64,000 nt of DNA from Cyanophora paradoxa. Its lineage: Eukaryota > Glaucocystophyceae > Cyanophorales > Cyanophoraceae. Positions 54,940 through 64,000 of this stretch are shown piece after piece. The position numbers were made by a program, and so were the translations under genes. Numbering within the stretch: position 1 is the first letter of the stretch; the number at the start of each line of letters is the position of its first letter. The notes below the pieces were generated by a model. It made no database searches and was not told the DNA's origin. It worked only from the letters and a program-made list of their open reading frames with translations. The stretch covers positions 1-64,000 of the forward strand of contig QPMI01000589.1 of NCBI GenBank assembly GCA_004431415.1. Direction: 5' to 3'.

Positions 54940-56400
54940 CTAGCGGAAGAGGAGGAGGGCGCCGGCGAGGATGGAGAAGAGAGCCCCGCAGGCGGTGTTG
55001 ATCACGTTCACCAGCTCGTTCGTCAGGTACCTGCGAGCGAAGCGGGGGCGGAGCTGAGCGGGGGGTACGGGCACCGCGGCGGGGCGGGGCGGGGCGGGGC
55101 GGGCGGACTCGTAGCCGGGGCGGCCCTGGAGGGCGGCGCCGACGTAGCTCTCGACGTTGTTGGCGAGGAAGGCGGAGACGACGCAGACGAGGACGCCGGA
55201 GAGGCCGCCGAGGACGAGGCCCACGCGGGAGCCCAGCGCCGCGAGGAGCACCGATGCCGCCACGCCGGCCAGCGTCCCCTCCGCGCTCACCGCCCCCTCC
55301 GTGCCCCGCGGCACCACCTTGAACGACGTGATGAGGTACGTCGTCTGCCGGCGGGGCGGCCCGGGTCAGAGGGGCAGGGGAGCTGAGCCTGGGGAGAGAA
55401 GGGGGGTACAGCGCGCCTTGCCATAGGCCTTGCCGACCTCGGAGGAGACGGTGTCGGCCAGCTTCGTGCTGAAGCTCGCCACGTACGCCAGCTGCAGCAG
55501 CGCCACCAGCCGGTCCGCCGCCAGGTTGTTGTACCCTGCGCTGCGGTGAGGCGCCGAGAAGCTGACGGGCGTTGCGGGGGGGGGCACCGAAGACGGCGGG
55601 GAGGAGGGAGGCGAGGAGGGCGCAGGCAGTGGAGACGGCGGCGGAGCCCCAGACGTTCTCGGGGCCTCGCCGCCCGCCGCGCTTCTCCGCGATCCCCTCC
55701 GCCTCTTTCCTGCGGGCCGCGGCGCCTCGGCGGAGGACGGGCGACGGGCAGGCGGCGCCGGCAGACCGCTTGATACCGATCTTGGTAACGGCGACGCCCA
55801 GGATGAAGTACGCCGCGACGACGGCGTATCCCCGCCAGTTGAGCGTCGTCCACACGACGGTGCCCAGCAGGCCGGCGTGAAGCGCGCCCTCGGGCGTGAG
55901 GGCCTTCTTGAGCGGGCCTGCGACCCTGCGCACACCCGTCGAGCGCATGTCGGGAGAAGGCGGAGCCGCAGGGGGCAGCGCGCGCACCACAGCGAGCCGA
56001 TGAGGATGCTGTTGAGGATGGCCGACGCCGCCCAGTTCTGCGCGGCGCCGACGAGCGAGCAGGACACTTCGCACGGCGTTGCCGGCGGCCGGCCGAGCGG
56101 CGTTATCCTCGCCTCCGATCCGTCGTAAGTGCGGAGCTTGCGGCCGAAAAACTGGGCGCGCAGGGCGGCCGAGGCCCGGTCGGCGACGCGCATGCGGCCA
56201 AACGACCGCTCTGATGAGTCGTCGCGTCCCAAAAACCGCCGCGGGGCCGCCGCCTGGCCGAGCGAGCCAAACAGAGCTGCATGCCTAGCTACCCGCGGCC
56301 GAGGCTGATCGATGACGCCGCAGGTACACGAAGTCGATGCTGCGGCAGAGTCCCGCGTCCTTGCCGGCCGGAGCGCGCCGGAAACCACAAACGAGGCCAT
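54940..56400 (-). CDS. DUF92 membrane protein, VTE6/TMEM19-like (phytyl-phosphate kinase family)
   Basis: Exons 56,400-55,988, 55,925-55,767, 55,709-55,588, 55,534-55,417, 55,344-55,109 and 55,030-54,940 join in frame. Family blocks: WAASAILNSILIGSLW, KKALTPEGALHAGLLGTVV, LNWRGYAVVAAYFILGVAV, EGIAEKRGGRRGPENVWGS, FSTKLADTVSSEVGKAYGK, TTYLITSFKVVPRGTEGAV, SAEGTLAG and YEYLTNELVNVINTACGA. Several hydrophobic helices are present. Plant VTE6 phosphorylates phytyl phosphate in the chloroplast for tocopherol synthesis, and TMEM19 is the animal relative. A ~100-residue N-terminal extension rich in Ala, Arg and Ser (MASFVVSGALRPARTRDSAA) resembles a plastid transit peptide, which favours VTE6. The intron at 55,345-55,416 uses a GC donor. 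Substrate is inferred from family only. Confidence 0.88.
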
Positions 56401-56490
56401 CGCAACTTCTTTGCTGTGTACCCCCACCCGGCACTTTGCGAAACAAAGCAACCTGCATTCAGCACTCCGCGCGCCTCTACAGCCGCGGGA
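56401..56490. promoter_or_regulatory. 90-bp head-to-head promoter region
   Basis: The start codon of the VTE6-like gene (minus) and that of the next plus-strand gene are 90 bp apart. A CAAAG/AACAAAG string lies near 56,441. No TATA box is evident. Confidence 0.5.
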
Positions 56491-57583
56491 ATGAACGTTA
56501 TACGTGACCTCCTGCCCTCGGCACACCCCGAGGAGAAGCTCTTCGAGCCTCCTCCGCCGCGTGAGCTTCCCTCGCGCCGAGCGCACGATTAAATCGCCCT
56601 CCTTAACTCACTTCATGTTTGTAGGAGTGCGGGACGAGGGGACGCAGACTGACGAGGAGGGCGAGATTCGAGACGCGTACGAGCGCGCGCGGGGCCAGGA
56701 GTCCGGCGTCTCCAGCGTGGGCGCCCACGCGGACTCGGAGCGGGAGATCGGCGACGAGGCCGACGATGACGCTGCCTCTGACGCCGACCTGGCGGAGATC
56801 ATGCACTACGAGCAGCGCGGCGCGCGACCGCGTCGCGCCGCTCGCGGCGTGCAGGAGCTGCAGGAGATGAAGGAGGTCGCGTGCGCGGCGCCCTCCGAGC
56901 TCAGCCTCGCGGGTGCGCCGCGATGCGCCGCTCGCTCCGATCCTCGGCGTCGCGCTGCCGACACGCGCGCCCCGCGCTTCCCCTCTTAGCGCGTTCCCGC
57001 GCACGCTCCTCAGCTGCTGGCGTGGCTGCTGCGGGCGCTGCGGGTGCGGCAGCGGGAACCATCGGCGCGGGTGCTGCCCTGGCCTGCGCGCTGCCGCGCG
57101 TCCCGCGCGCTTCGCTCTCACAAGGCGCCGCCCTCGCCCTCAGCCGTGCTGTGCCTCATGATGGACCCTGGCATGACCGGCGGAACGTCCTACCGCATGC
57201 TGCCGGTGCGCCCCTCCCCTCCCCTCGCCTGGCCTTCCGCCCGGCCTCTGGCAATCGCCTCTGCTGACGCGCGAGCACCAGGTCGTGTTCGGAGTGCTCC
57301 TGGGCGCCATCGTCCTCGGTCCGCATCGGCCCGCGCCGCGCCGCGACGTCCTCGCGCACGCGCACCGAGACGCCTCGCAGGGGCCGGCGCGGCGACGATG
57401 ATCGGGACGGGGACCTCGGACCTCGAGCACGAGGCGGAGCTCGCGGAGGAGGAGCGCGAGTACGGCCCCGCGGCCGCCGCCGGCGCGGCGGCGGGCGAGG
57501 CCGGCGACGCCAGCGCCGGCCGCGCGAGCTCGAGCAACGGCGAGGCGCCCTTCCTCTGCCCGGGGCCCAGCGTCGTCAAGTGA
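56491..57583 (+). CDS. Hypothetical small protein with acidic N-terminus and one membrane-like segment
   Basis: Exon 1 (56,491-56,560) encodes MNVIRDLLPSAHPEEKLFE and PPPP. It joins in phase over a GT-AG intron ending gtttgtag (56,624) to VRDEGTQTDEEGEIRDAYE. The second exon is acidic (EIGDEADDDAASDADLAEI) and ends QEMKEVACAAPSELSLA before a GTGCGCC donor near 56,913. Middle exons are uncertain but include MMDPGMTGGTSYRMLP. A late exon gives VVFGVLLGAIVLG joined to AGAATMIGTGTSDLEHEAE, a plausible transmembrane helix. The C-terminus reads NGEAPFLCPGPSVVK at 57,583. I do not recognise the family. Confidence 0.55.
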
Positions 57584-58133
57584 GGCCCTGAGGCGCGCGC
57601 CGCCGCGCGCTCCGAGACTCCCCATGTTCTCGCCCTTTGTTGTACATGTTTCAGCTATTATAGCGCAGCTCTCGGGCCCCGCGTCCTGCCCCAGGCTGTG
57701 TCCTTCCAGTTTTGATCTTCAGCTAGCACTGTACATGTGTGCCGCCGTTTTGAACGCTGTAGATCTATAGCTAGCGCTTGAGTTCGACCTCGAGCCCTGC
57801 AGCTGCATGCGCAGCTGCAGGCTCGAGTCTCCCTTCTAGTCGATTTTCGGAATTGCAGTCGCATTTGGAATTTGCAGTCGATCCTCGCGATCGGCATTCA
57901 TGGTCAATTTTCAAAGTTGGTAGAAATCCGATGATCCGATCTTCGGTAGGAATTCAAACTCGTAGGTGCCTGCTTTAATTATACAGTAACAATATATGTA
58001 CAGTGCCTCAGCTGCAGCAGCCGTGGTCATGACTCTGAAGAAATCAACACTACGTATACTACTATAGCTACAACTCGTAGACTCTAGTAGACCCTGGGAC
58101 CGTTAAAAACGCTACTATAGCTAACTGTACAAG
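57584..58133. other. Convergent intergenic region, no gene seen
   Basis: 3' flanks of two convergent genes. It contains a palindrome (gcagctgcatgcgcagctgc, ~57,799-57,818) and lower-GC sequence. No coding signal. Confidence 0.5.
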
Positions 58134-60295
58134 CTAGACGCTTCCGTGCAAGATAGGGCGATGTACATGCACGTATCCCAACGCTACACTCTCCGCTCGG
58201 CGCCATCTCGCTTCGTACGTCTGCGTGGCCCGGAAGGCCCCGGCTGGCAACCGCCCGGCGAGCTCTGCCCCGAGCGGCCCTGCCGCTCGAAGGCTCTCCC
58301 ACAGCCGCAACCGCCGCACCCGCTCGCGCGCCGGGCCTCCGTCGTCCTTGCCTGCATTGCGCTCGTAATCCACGTCCGAGTCGTCTATGAAGAAGACGGC
58401 GGCTGAGCGGAGGACGGGCGCGGCGGCCGCCAGCAGGCGCCGTAGGGCTTCGCCGTAGGGGCCCCAGTCCTCGGTACGAGGCCAGCGGCTTTCCGTGCCG
58501 CCGCAGATAACTGCAAGTCAGATCGTCAGACGACGGGCGGACTGCGCGCGCCTAATTCGAAGCCTAGAAGGCTTATGTAATTAATATAAGCGCCTCCACG
58601 AGCGCGCATCACCTCGAAGACTAGAGCTCTCGAGCTAGAAGCGCGCACCTAGGAGGAGGTCGAGGTGGCGGAGGCTCGACGACCGCTCGAGGGCGTCCGC
58701 GAGGCCGTGCAGGACCTCCGTGTCGACTGCCGAGCCGGCGCTGCAAGCGTACGAGAGCTCCGCGAGCTTCGGGCAGGCGCCCAGGCAGGCCACGGCCTCC
58801 CGCGCCTGTGCGAGCTCCTGGCCATCGTACTTGATCTGCCAATCGCAGTGTGAGCGCTCGTCGCACGCTTGTGCCGCTTGCGAGTGTCGCACGAGGGAGA
58901 GGCCCTTTGTGAACAGGAGGCGCTCGAGGCTTCGCATGGCCGGCAGCGCCCGCATCGTAGCAGGCGCAAAATCAGCCCCACGGCACCAGGTGCCGGCGCC
59001 GTCATCGTCTGAAATTTGCTCTGGAATACTGATCGAAAGCTCGAGTGAGGGAACTCCACGCAAGGCGTTTGGGGCCGGGATCGGGGCTCACGTGTCACCG
59101 AGGATGCGCAGGTTCCGCCCAGCCGGGCTGGCGGCGAACTCGGCAAAGCCAGAACCGAGTATCAGAGTGTTGTGGCACCACAAACGCAGCTCTTCCAACT
59201 GCCAGAGAGAGTGAGCCCGGAATCTAAATCTAGATCTAGCTAATTATATAAGAGCCGAGGGGGTGGGGGGGGCGGGGGGGCGGGGGGGGGGGGGGGGGGG
59301 GGCACCTTCGAGAGTGATGACAGACCAACAAGAGCGTCGTCGTTCAACGGGCGGATCCACAAACGCTGCAGGGCGGGGCACGAGGCCGCAATGGCGGCTG
59401 CATGTTGTTGATCGATGCGTATGGAGTTCGGAAGGAGCAGCAGCTGGAGGCGGGAGAAGGGCGCGAGCGCGTGGCGGAGCGCCCCCCCGCTGATGCCGGC
59501 CGCGATCTCCTCTTCCTCCTCGATGTGATCATCGTCCACCGGGCGATCATCATCCGCGATGATGAGGCTGGACAAGTGCACGTGGCTCGTTGTCGAACGC
59601 GGTGGCTGCAGCGCGCGCAGCGTGCTGAATAACTGCGAAGGAATGATGCAGCGGCAAATTTCATACAGATGCTGAAGCTGCTGACGGTCGATGTCGACGT
59701 CTCGCGAAAGGCGCTCTAGATCCAGGTTCGGCACGCGGTGGAAGACAGCGACGTGCCGGAGGCCCCCCGCCGCCAACACGCACGCCCGAAGAGCGTCGTG
59801 CGCCGCGTGCCCGGGCGCATCGACTTCGGCTTCCGCGAGTAGCTCCTCATTGAGCGCACTGGTTGTGGGTGTGTCGTCAGGGCTGCTGCTGCGCATGCGG
59901 TCGACGTCGACGTCGAGATCCAGATCTAGATAATTGATGTCGAGCTCCACGGCCGCCGCCCCGCCGCGTCGCAGCCGCAGCCGCCCGCTCCGCACGACCG
60001 CTGCTAGTGTTCTGAACGTTTCTGGGCGCGTCCCGTCCACCTGCAGCTCGCACCACTCGATCTCCTCCACAAGCCGCCGCCACTTGCGGCACGCCTGCCG
60101 CGCCGTCCGCCAAGCCTCGGCCGCGCCGAGGTGTTCGCTGAAGATGCGCTCCAACAGCGCGTCCGGGAGCACGTCAATGACGCTGCCGTACGCGTCTGTG
60201 TCTGTCACCGAGCTTTTCGCGGCTGCTGCTGCTGCTGAAGAAGAAGCCTGTCCCGCATCGATATCGGGTCTGGCGCGCTTCGTACTCGGCTCCAT
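58134..60295 (-). CDS. F-box/LRR protein, four exons
   Basis: Exons 60,295-59,306, 59,198-59,092, 59,028-58,649 and 58,510-58,134 join in frame. The start MEPSTKRARPDIDAGQ is the only good Met before the F-box (VIDVLPDALLERIFSEHLG, then ACRKWRRLVEEIEW). LRR-like parts follow: LRHVAVFHRVPNLDLERLS, LSSLIIADDDRPVDDDHIE, FSRLQLLLLPNSIRIDQQH, CPALQRLWIRPLNDDALVG, LEELRLWCHNTLILGSGF, MRSLERLLFTKGLSLVRHS and LRHLDLLL. The C-terminal exon (GGTESRWPRTEDWGPYGEA, AAVFFIDDSDVDYERNAGK) has no obvious LRR. Codon use is less GC-biased, with Asp-rich runs (DLDLDVDVD). Intron 1 contains a ~40-nt G/C-run. It is divergent from the next gene by 267 bp. A predicted SCF substrate receptor. Confidence 0.85.
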
Positions 60296-60562
60296 GACGC
60301 TGCGCCGAGCGAAGTGAGTCAGACATCGGCGAGCGACCGCGCACTTCGCTCCACGAACGCACTTCGCACGCTTTCAAAATGATCTAACCGCGCCCCCGGC
60401 GCCACAGTGAACGTTTCGGGGCTCTTCAAGTAGCCGGCATATGCAGATGCAGCCGCAGAGCCAAGGGCGACTGCGGCGAAAGCTGGGGGGACGAGCCCGA
60501 GACGGCTACGTATACGCAAGCCGACCAAGCCGAGTCTAGAAGCTTAAGCTTAAGACAGACGG

Positions 60563-62257
60563 ATGTCCCTCTCGGAGCAAGGCGGCGGCGATCAGCTGCA
60601 GCAGGTTCCCGGAGCTCACTCCGCCTCGGTACGCGTCGCCGAATGCGCCGCGACGTCGACGCCGCGCGCGCTTCATCTGAACCCGCGGGCCGGGGCGCAG
60701 CTGGAGCTGCTGCCCGCGGACGTGCTCGCGCGCATAATCGAGATCGCTTACGCGGACCCGCTGGAGGCGCTGCCCTTCCTCCCGCGGGGCCGGCCGGGCC
60801 TCCCCTTCGTCCCAGCCGTCCGGGCGGCCCTCCCGCTCGTCGTCTGGCGCCGCGCCAGCCTCCCCGCCGGCTTCCAGGCCTTCGAGCACGTGTCCCGCCT
60901 CGTGCGGGTGGGCCTCGTGCGCGCCGCGCGGCGCCTGGAGGTGCGCGTGGCCTCCGGAGGCGACCCGCTCGCCGCGGCGGAGGCGGCGCGGCGACTCGCG
61001 ACGCGGCACCTGACCGAGGCCGAGCTCTCCGTGTCCGCCGAGCTCCTCGACTGCCTCGGCAGCGGCCCGCTCGCGGCGCTGTGCGAGGCCCTCGCCCCCT
61101 CCGCGAACCTCGCCTCCCTCCGCCTCTCCTGCGGCTCCCTGCGACAGCGGCGCCGCCTCGACTGGCGCCCCCGCGACGCCCGCGCCCTCCTCTCCCCCTT
61201 CCCCGCCCTCCGCCGCCTCCACCTCAGCGACCTGCGGCCCTCGCCCCGCGCCGCCGCCGGCATCGCGGCCGGTGCCCCCCGCCTCGCCGAGCTCGTTGTC
61301 GACTTCTACGGCGAACCCGATGCCCCCCTGGACTCCAGCTCCGCCGCAGCCTTCGGTACCCTCCCCGAGCTGACCTCCCTGACCCTTCGCGGCGCGCCCG
61401 TATCCCCCGACGTCATCCCCCCCTTCCGGCGGCTGACCGACCTCTCGGTGGACGAGCTGAGCCGCACGGCCGCCGCCGCCGCCGCCCGCGTACCCTCCCT
61501 CCGCCGCCTCTCCGCCGCCCTGCCCCACCCCGAGGCCCTCCCCAACCTCCGCCCCCTGTCCCTCACCGAGCTCGAGCTCGCCGGTACCCCCCCTGAGGCC
61601 CTCTCCGGCCTGCCCGCCTTCCTCGCCGGCCCCTCGGCCTGTACCCTCCGCGTCCTCGGGCTGCCCCGCTTCGAGCCCGTGCCCGCCCTCCCCGACGCCG
61701 CCGCCGCCGCCCTCGCCTCCCTCTCCTCGCTGGAGGAGCTGCGTGCCGGCCTCCTGACGCCCGCCGCGGCCGGCGCCCTCGCCGGCCTGCCCCGCCTCCG
61801 CCTCCTGCACGCCCACGTCTCCGACCCCGCCGCCCTCTTCCCGCTCGTGATGGCCCCGCCGCCCTCCCTCGCCGAAGCGGAGCTCCGGCTGCGCGGCGGC
61901 CAGCGCGCGTGCGCCCTCCTCTCCGCTGCGGCGGGGCCCCTGGCGGCCGCCCCCGCCCTCCGCCGCGCCACCGTCGCCCTCCTCGGGCCCGCCGCCCTCG
62001 ACCCCTCCCCGGACTCGGCGCTCGAGCTCGTCGAGGCGGCCGCCCGGCTCCTCCGCGCCGCCGCGCGCCCCGGCCTCTCCTCCACGGTCCACCTCGCCGC
62101 CGCGCACCCGCTCTCCGGGCAGCTCGTCGAGTGGCCGCCGGCAGCCCGCGCCGCCCTCGAGGGCCTCGAGCCGCGCCTGGCCGCCCACTGGCCGTCCCTC
62201 TCCTTCCCCGGCTGCCCCTCCCCCTGCGCCGCCTGCCTCGCCCCTCCCAGAACATGA
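60563..62257 (+). CDS. Intronless leucine-rich repeat protein with degenerate F-box-like N-terminus
   Basis: A single uninterrupted frame of 564 codons starting MSLSEQGGGDQLQQVPG. An F-box-like segment, ELLPADVLARIIEIAYADP, lies at about residues 50-70. It is followed by many ~24-residue leucine-rich repeats: LASLRLSCGSLRQRRRLDW, FPALRRLHLSDLRPSPRAA, APRLAELVVDFYGEPDAPL, LPELTSLTLRGAPVSPDVI, LRRLSAALPHPEALPNLR, SLTELELAGTPPEALSGL, CTLRVLGLPRFEPVPALP, SLEELRAGLLTPAAAGALA. It ends CPSPCAACLAPPRT. It is unusual here in having no intron. Strong GC3 bias makes the antisense strand open too, but the LRR pattern fixes the coding strand. Probably a protein-interaction module; partners unknown. Confidence 0.85.
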   Translation: MSLSEQGGGDQLQQVPGAHSASVRVAECAATSTPRALHLNPRAGAQLELLPADVLARIIEIAYADPLEALPFLPRGRPGLPFVPAVRAALPLVVWRRASLPAGFQAFEHVSRLVRVGLVRAARRLEVRVASGGDPLAAAEAARRLATRHLTEAELSVSAELLDCLGSGPLAALCEALAPSANLASLRLSCGSLRQRRRLDWRPRDARALLSPFPALRRLHLSDLRPSPRAAAGIAAGAPRLAELVVDFYGEPDAPLDSSSAAAFGTLPELTSLTLRGAPVSPDVIPPFRRLTDLSVDELSRTAAAAAARVPSLRRLSAALPHPEALPNLRPLSLTELELAGTPPEALSGLPAFLAGPSACTLRVLGLPRFEPVPALPDAAAAALASLSSLEELRAGLLTPAAAGALAGLPRLRLLHAHVSDPAALFPLVMAPPPSLAEAELRLRGGQRACALLSAAAGPLAAAPALRRATVALLGPAALDPSPDSALELVEAAARLLRAAARPGLSSTVHLAAAHPLSGQLVEWPPAARAALEGLEPRLAAHWPSLSFPGCPSPCAACLAPPRT

Positions 62258-62409
62258 TTCCAGATTCTGCGGGGACGGCGGCGGGCCCCGGGGGCGGCGG
62301 GGGCGGGGGATCCCGGAGCCTCGGAGGCCGCCGCGCTTGCTTTGCGCCGCGTGGGGCGAGCCTCGGACTCTCTCTCCCGAGTCCGAAAGGGACTCGAACA
62401 CGTCGCCTC

Positions 62410-62553
62410 TGTTGCGTGCAGTGTGAGGACCCGGGATGATTCGGGGAATCACTAGCCTCTCGCGAGATGGCCTATTGGTAGAACTGCCGCCTTGACACCC
62501 CTTAGTCGTTGGTTCGACTCCGGCTGGGTCCGGGTCGCAACGCGTCCATAACA
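62410..62553. repeat. 5' LTR of the TRIM-like element
   Basis: 144 bp, identical to 62,865-63,008. Inside are a pol III A-box-like string (tggcctattgg, ~62,468) and a perfect B-box (ggttcgactcc, ~62,511). Confidence 0.85.
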
Positions 62554-62864
62554 TGGGGGCTGCTAACGGACCTGGTTCGACTCCCGACGAGGGATAGACC
62601 GGGCTTCGAATCCCACGCGGGGCGCTAGGAAGCGCTGGCTGAGGGCCGCTGCATCGCGGTACCCCGATAAGCCCGGCACCTGCATCGGTGGCCGCCGAAG
62701 AGCCTAGAAACTGCGCGCACGGAAAAAAGCGGCAGTTGCGGCTGTGTGAAGTGGGTGTCACGTGCGGCATGTGACCGAGGTTGAGATCGCGAGTTGTGAG
62801 GTGAAATGCAGCAATGGAACCGCACGGAAGGATCTCGGGGTCGAGATCACCGTGGCGGGGGGGA

Positions 62865-63008
62865 TGTTGCGTGCAGTGTGAGGACCCGGGATGATTCGGG
62901 GAATCACTAGCCTCTCGCGAGATGGCCTATTGGTAGAACTGCCGCCTTGACACCCCTTAGTCGTTGGTTCGACTCCGGCTGGGTCCGGGTCGCAACGCGT
63001 CCATAACA
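62865..63008. repeat. 3' LTR of the TRIM-like element
   Basis: 144 bp, identical to the left repeat and preceded by a polypurine tract at ~62,854-62,864. Confidence 0.85.
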
Positions 63009-63012
63009 CCTC

Positions 63013-63574
63013 CTATCGTGCCCGACGTCGACAGACTCTGAGAGTCACCTTCCGACGTACTCGCCGAGTCGACCTCGATCTTCAAGGCTTAGAACCAGAT
63101 CAGTTTAACTGCCAGGCTGAATCATTGAATTCAAGTAGGCCACAGCGTAGAAGAATTTGAACTTCAAGCTTAAGTGGCCCGTGGGGACCGCCAGCGCCAG
63201 GCCGGCCCGGCGGGGGGGTCACGGGTGCAACTTGGCAATGATCATCGGATCCGGAGGCTTCCAAGTTCAAGTTTCGAATTCAAGTTCACAGCTGCAGAGT
63301 CATGCCATGATGATCATCGGATGATCATCAGTGTACTCCGAGGCTCCACGATTCACCGTGGCACGGTCATAATAGTTCGAACCGCTGAGCTAGCGCTGTC
63401 ACGGTGTTTCAAGTCACTGAGTTTCAAGTCGTTTCAAGTTTGTTAGCTAGAGTGGCAGAGGCGCCTCGAGCTCGGTGCTAATCGGAGGACCCAACGCCAG
63501 GCAAGGGGCAACGCCAGGCCAACTGCAGCTGGGCCAAAATGAACGTGTGCACATAGTGCAAAAGGCCTGCTAGG
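63013..63574. other. Intergenic region rich in short palindromes
   Basis: tgatcatcggatgatcatca and aagttcaagtttcgaattcaag-type strings occur at ~63,236-63,330 and gtttcaagt repeats at ~63,407-63,440. No gene is seen. Confidence 0.5.
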
Positions 63575-64000
63575 CTAATGCGCGCCATTCGAATCAGGCT
63601 GCGCAGGCGGGGGCCACTCGATCTCCCGCTCGACCCTCAGCACCGGCTCCGCGTCGGGGCCGAGGGGGGCCCCCAGGGGGTACACGGCGAGCCGCAGGGC
63701 CCCCGAGTGGCGGACGACCTCGAGGCGCCCCCGCCACGCCTCGGTCTCGGCGCCGGCACCAGTACCCCCCAGCTTCCCAGAGGCCTGCTGGAGGAGGGCC
63801 TCGAGGGCGGCAGCGAGGGCGGCGAAGAGGGCCTGGGGCTCCACGCCGGGCGCCAGGCAGCACGCCGCCAGCCGCGCCGCCGTCAGCGCGTGCATCCCGT
63901 GCACCCTGCCCGAGACTCCGGTCAGGGCCTAGGGGGCTAGGGGCTGAGAGGGGCGCACGGACCGGGCGGCGTTGTGGTAGGCGACGAGGGCGCCGCCGGC
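63575..64000 (-). CDS. 3' end of an unrecognised gene, running off the window
   Basis: Two exons read on the minus strand. The upstream one (from the window edge) gives GGALVAYHNAA and joins in phase over a GT-AG intron (~63,905-63,962) to RVHGMHALTAARLAACCLA. It then reads VEPQALFAALAAALEALLQ, WRGRLEVVRHSGALRLAVY and EPVLRVEREIEWPPPAQP, ending DSNGAH at 63,575. The alternating Val/Arg strands near the end suggest a folded domain. The family cannot be named from this fragment. Confidence 0.6.

Larger units (their letters stand above)
62410..63008. mobile_element. TRIM-like miniature LTR retrotransposon, 599 bp
   Basis: Two identical 144-bp direct repeats (62,410-62,553 and 62,865-63,008) begin TGTTGCG and end ATAACA, so they have TG..CA ends. 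The element is flanked by a 4-bp direct duplication CCTC (62,406-62,409 and 63,009-63,012). The internal 311 bp starts TGGGGGCTGC, in the position and style of a tRNA primer-binding site. It ends with the purine run ggcggggggga immediately before the right repeat, as a polypurine tract should. No coding capacity. Identical repeats imply recent insertion. It lies 150 bp past the stop of the LRR gene. Confidence 0.85.

Noticed and set aside
62468-62521. Possible tRNA gene
   Set aside because: A- and B-boxes are present but the acceptor stem does not pair at the expected positions, and the sequence lies inside a repeated 144-bp LTR.
60536-62770. 744-codon minus-strand open frame
   Set aside because: Antisense of the intronless LRR gene, Gly/Glu/Arg low-complexity, and it crosses the TRIM-like element.

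Overview
The window looks like nuclear DNA of a very GC-rich, intron-dense, unicellular photosynthetic eukaryote (an alga). Its genes are split by 50-80 bp introns. Several encode typical eukaryotic proteins: ALG5 (dolichyl-phosphate glucosyltransferase), a NIPA/ZC3HC1-type zinc-finger protein and acireductone dioxygenase. A DUF92/VTE6-type membrane protein, known from chloroplast tocopherol and phytol metabolism, suggests a plastid. I cannot name the lineage: green alga and haptophyte-like alga both fit.

Layout. 1-15,240 is repeat-rich: long direct repeats, a four-copy ~300 bp array, a satellite of about 48 units of ~137 bp, an LTR-retrotransposon integrase relic and a pair of covarying hairpins. 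15,240-21,550 is AT-richer transposon DNA: two TA-flanked inverted-repeat elements invaded by poly(A)-tailed retroelement 3' ends and by a further ~770-790 bp element. From 22,100 on the DNA is gene-dense: a beta-helix protein, ALG5, an F-box gene, an unrecognised Cys/His protein, then a cluster of six related F-box/leucine-rich genes (31.8-49.0 kb) interrupted by one small unknown gene. Then come ZC3HC1-like, acireductone dioxygenase, VTE6-like, a small membrane protein, two more F-box/LRR genes, a 599 bp terminal-repeat miniature retrotransposon and the 3' end of a gene that runs off the right edge.

How it fits together. The F-box/LRR genes are probably substrate-recognition subunits of SCF-type ubiquitin ligases and form a locally amplified, rearranged family. 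The other genes are housekeeping and do not form a pathway. Several neighbours are head to head with only 90-270 bp between start codons, implying shared promoters. Paralogues of the family can be compared intron by intron. This shows GT/GC donor switching at one conserved intron and a 12-nt in-frame remnant where another intron has been lost.

Caution: copies of the long repeats differ mostly by one-base homopolymer indels. Some single-base frameshifts in genes (integrase, ALG5, one F-box gene) may therefore be consensus errors and not mutations.
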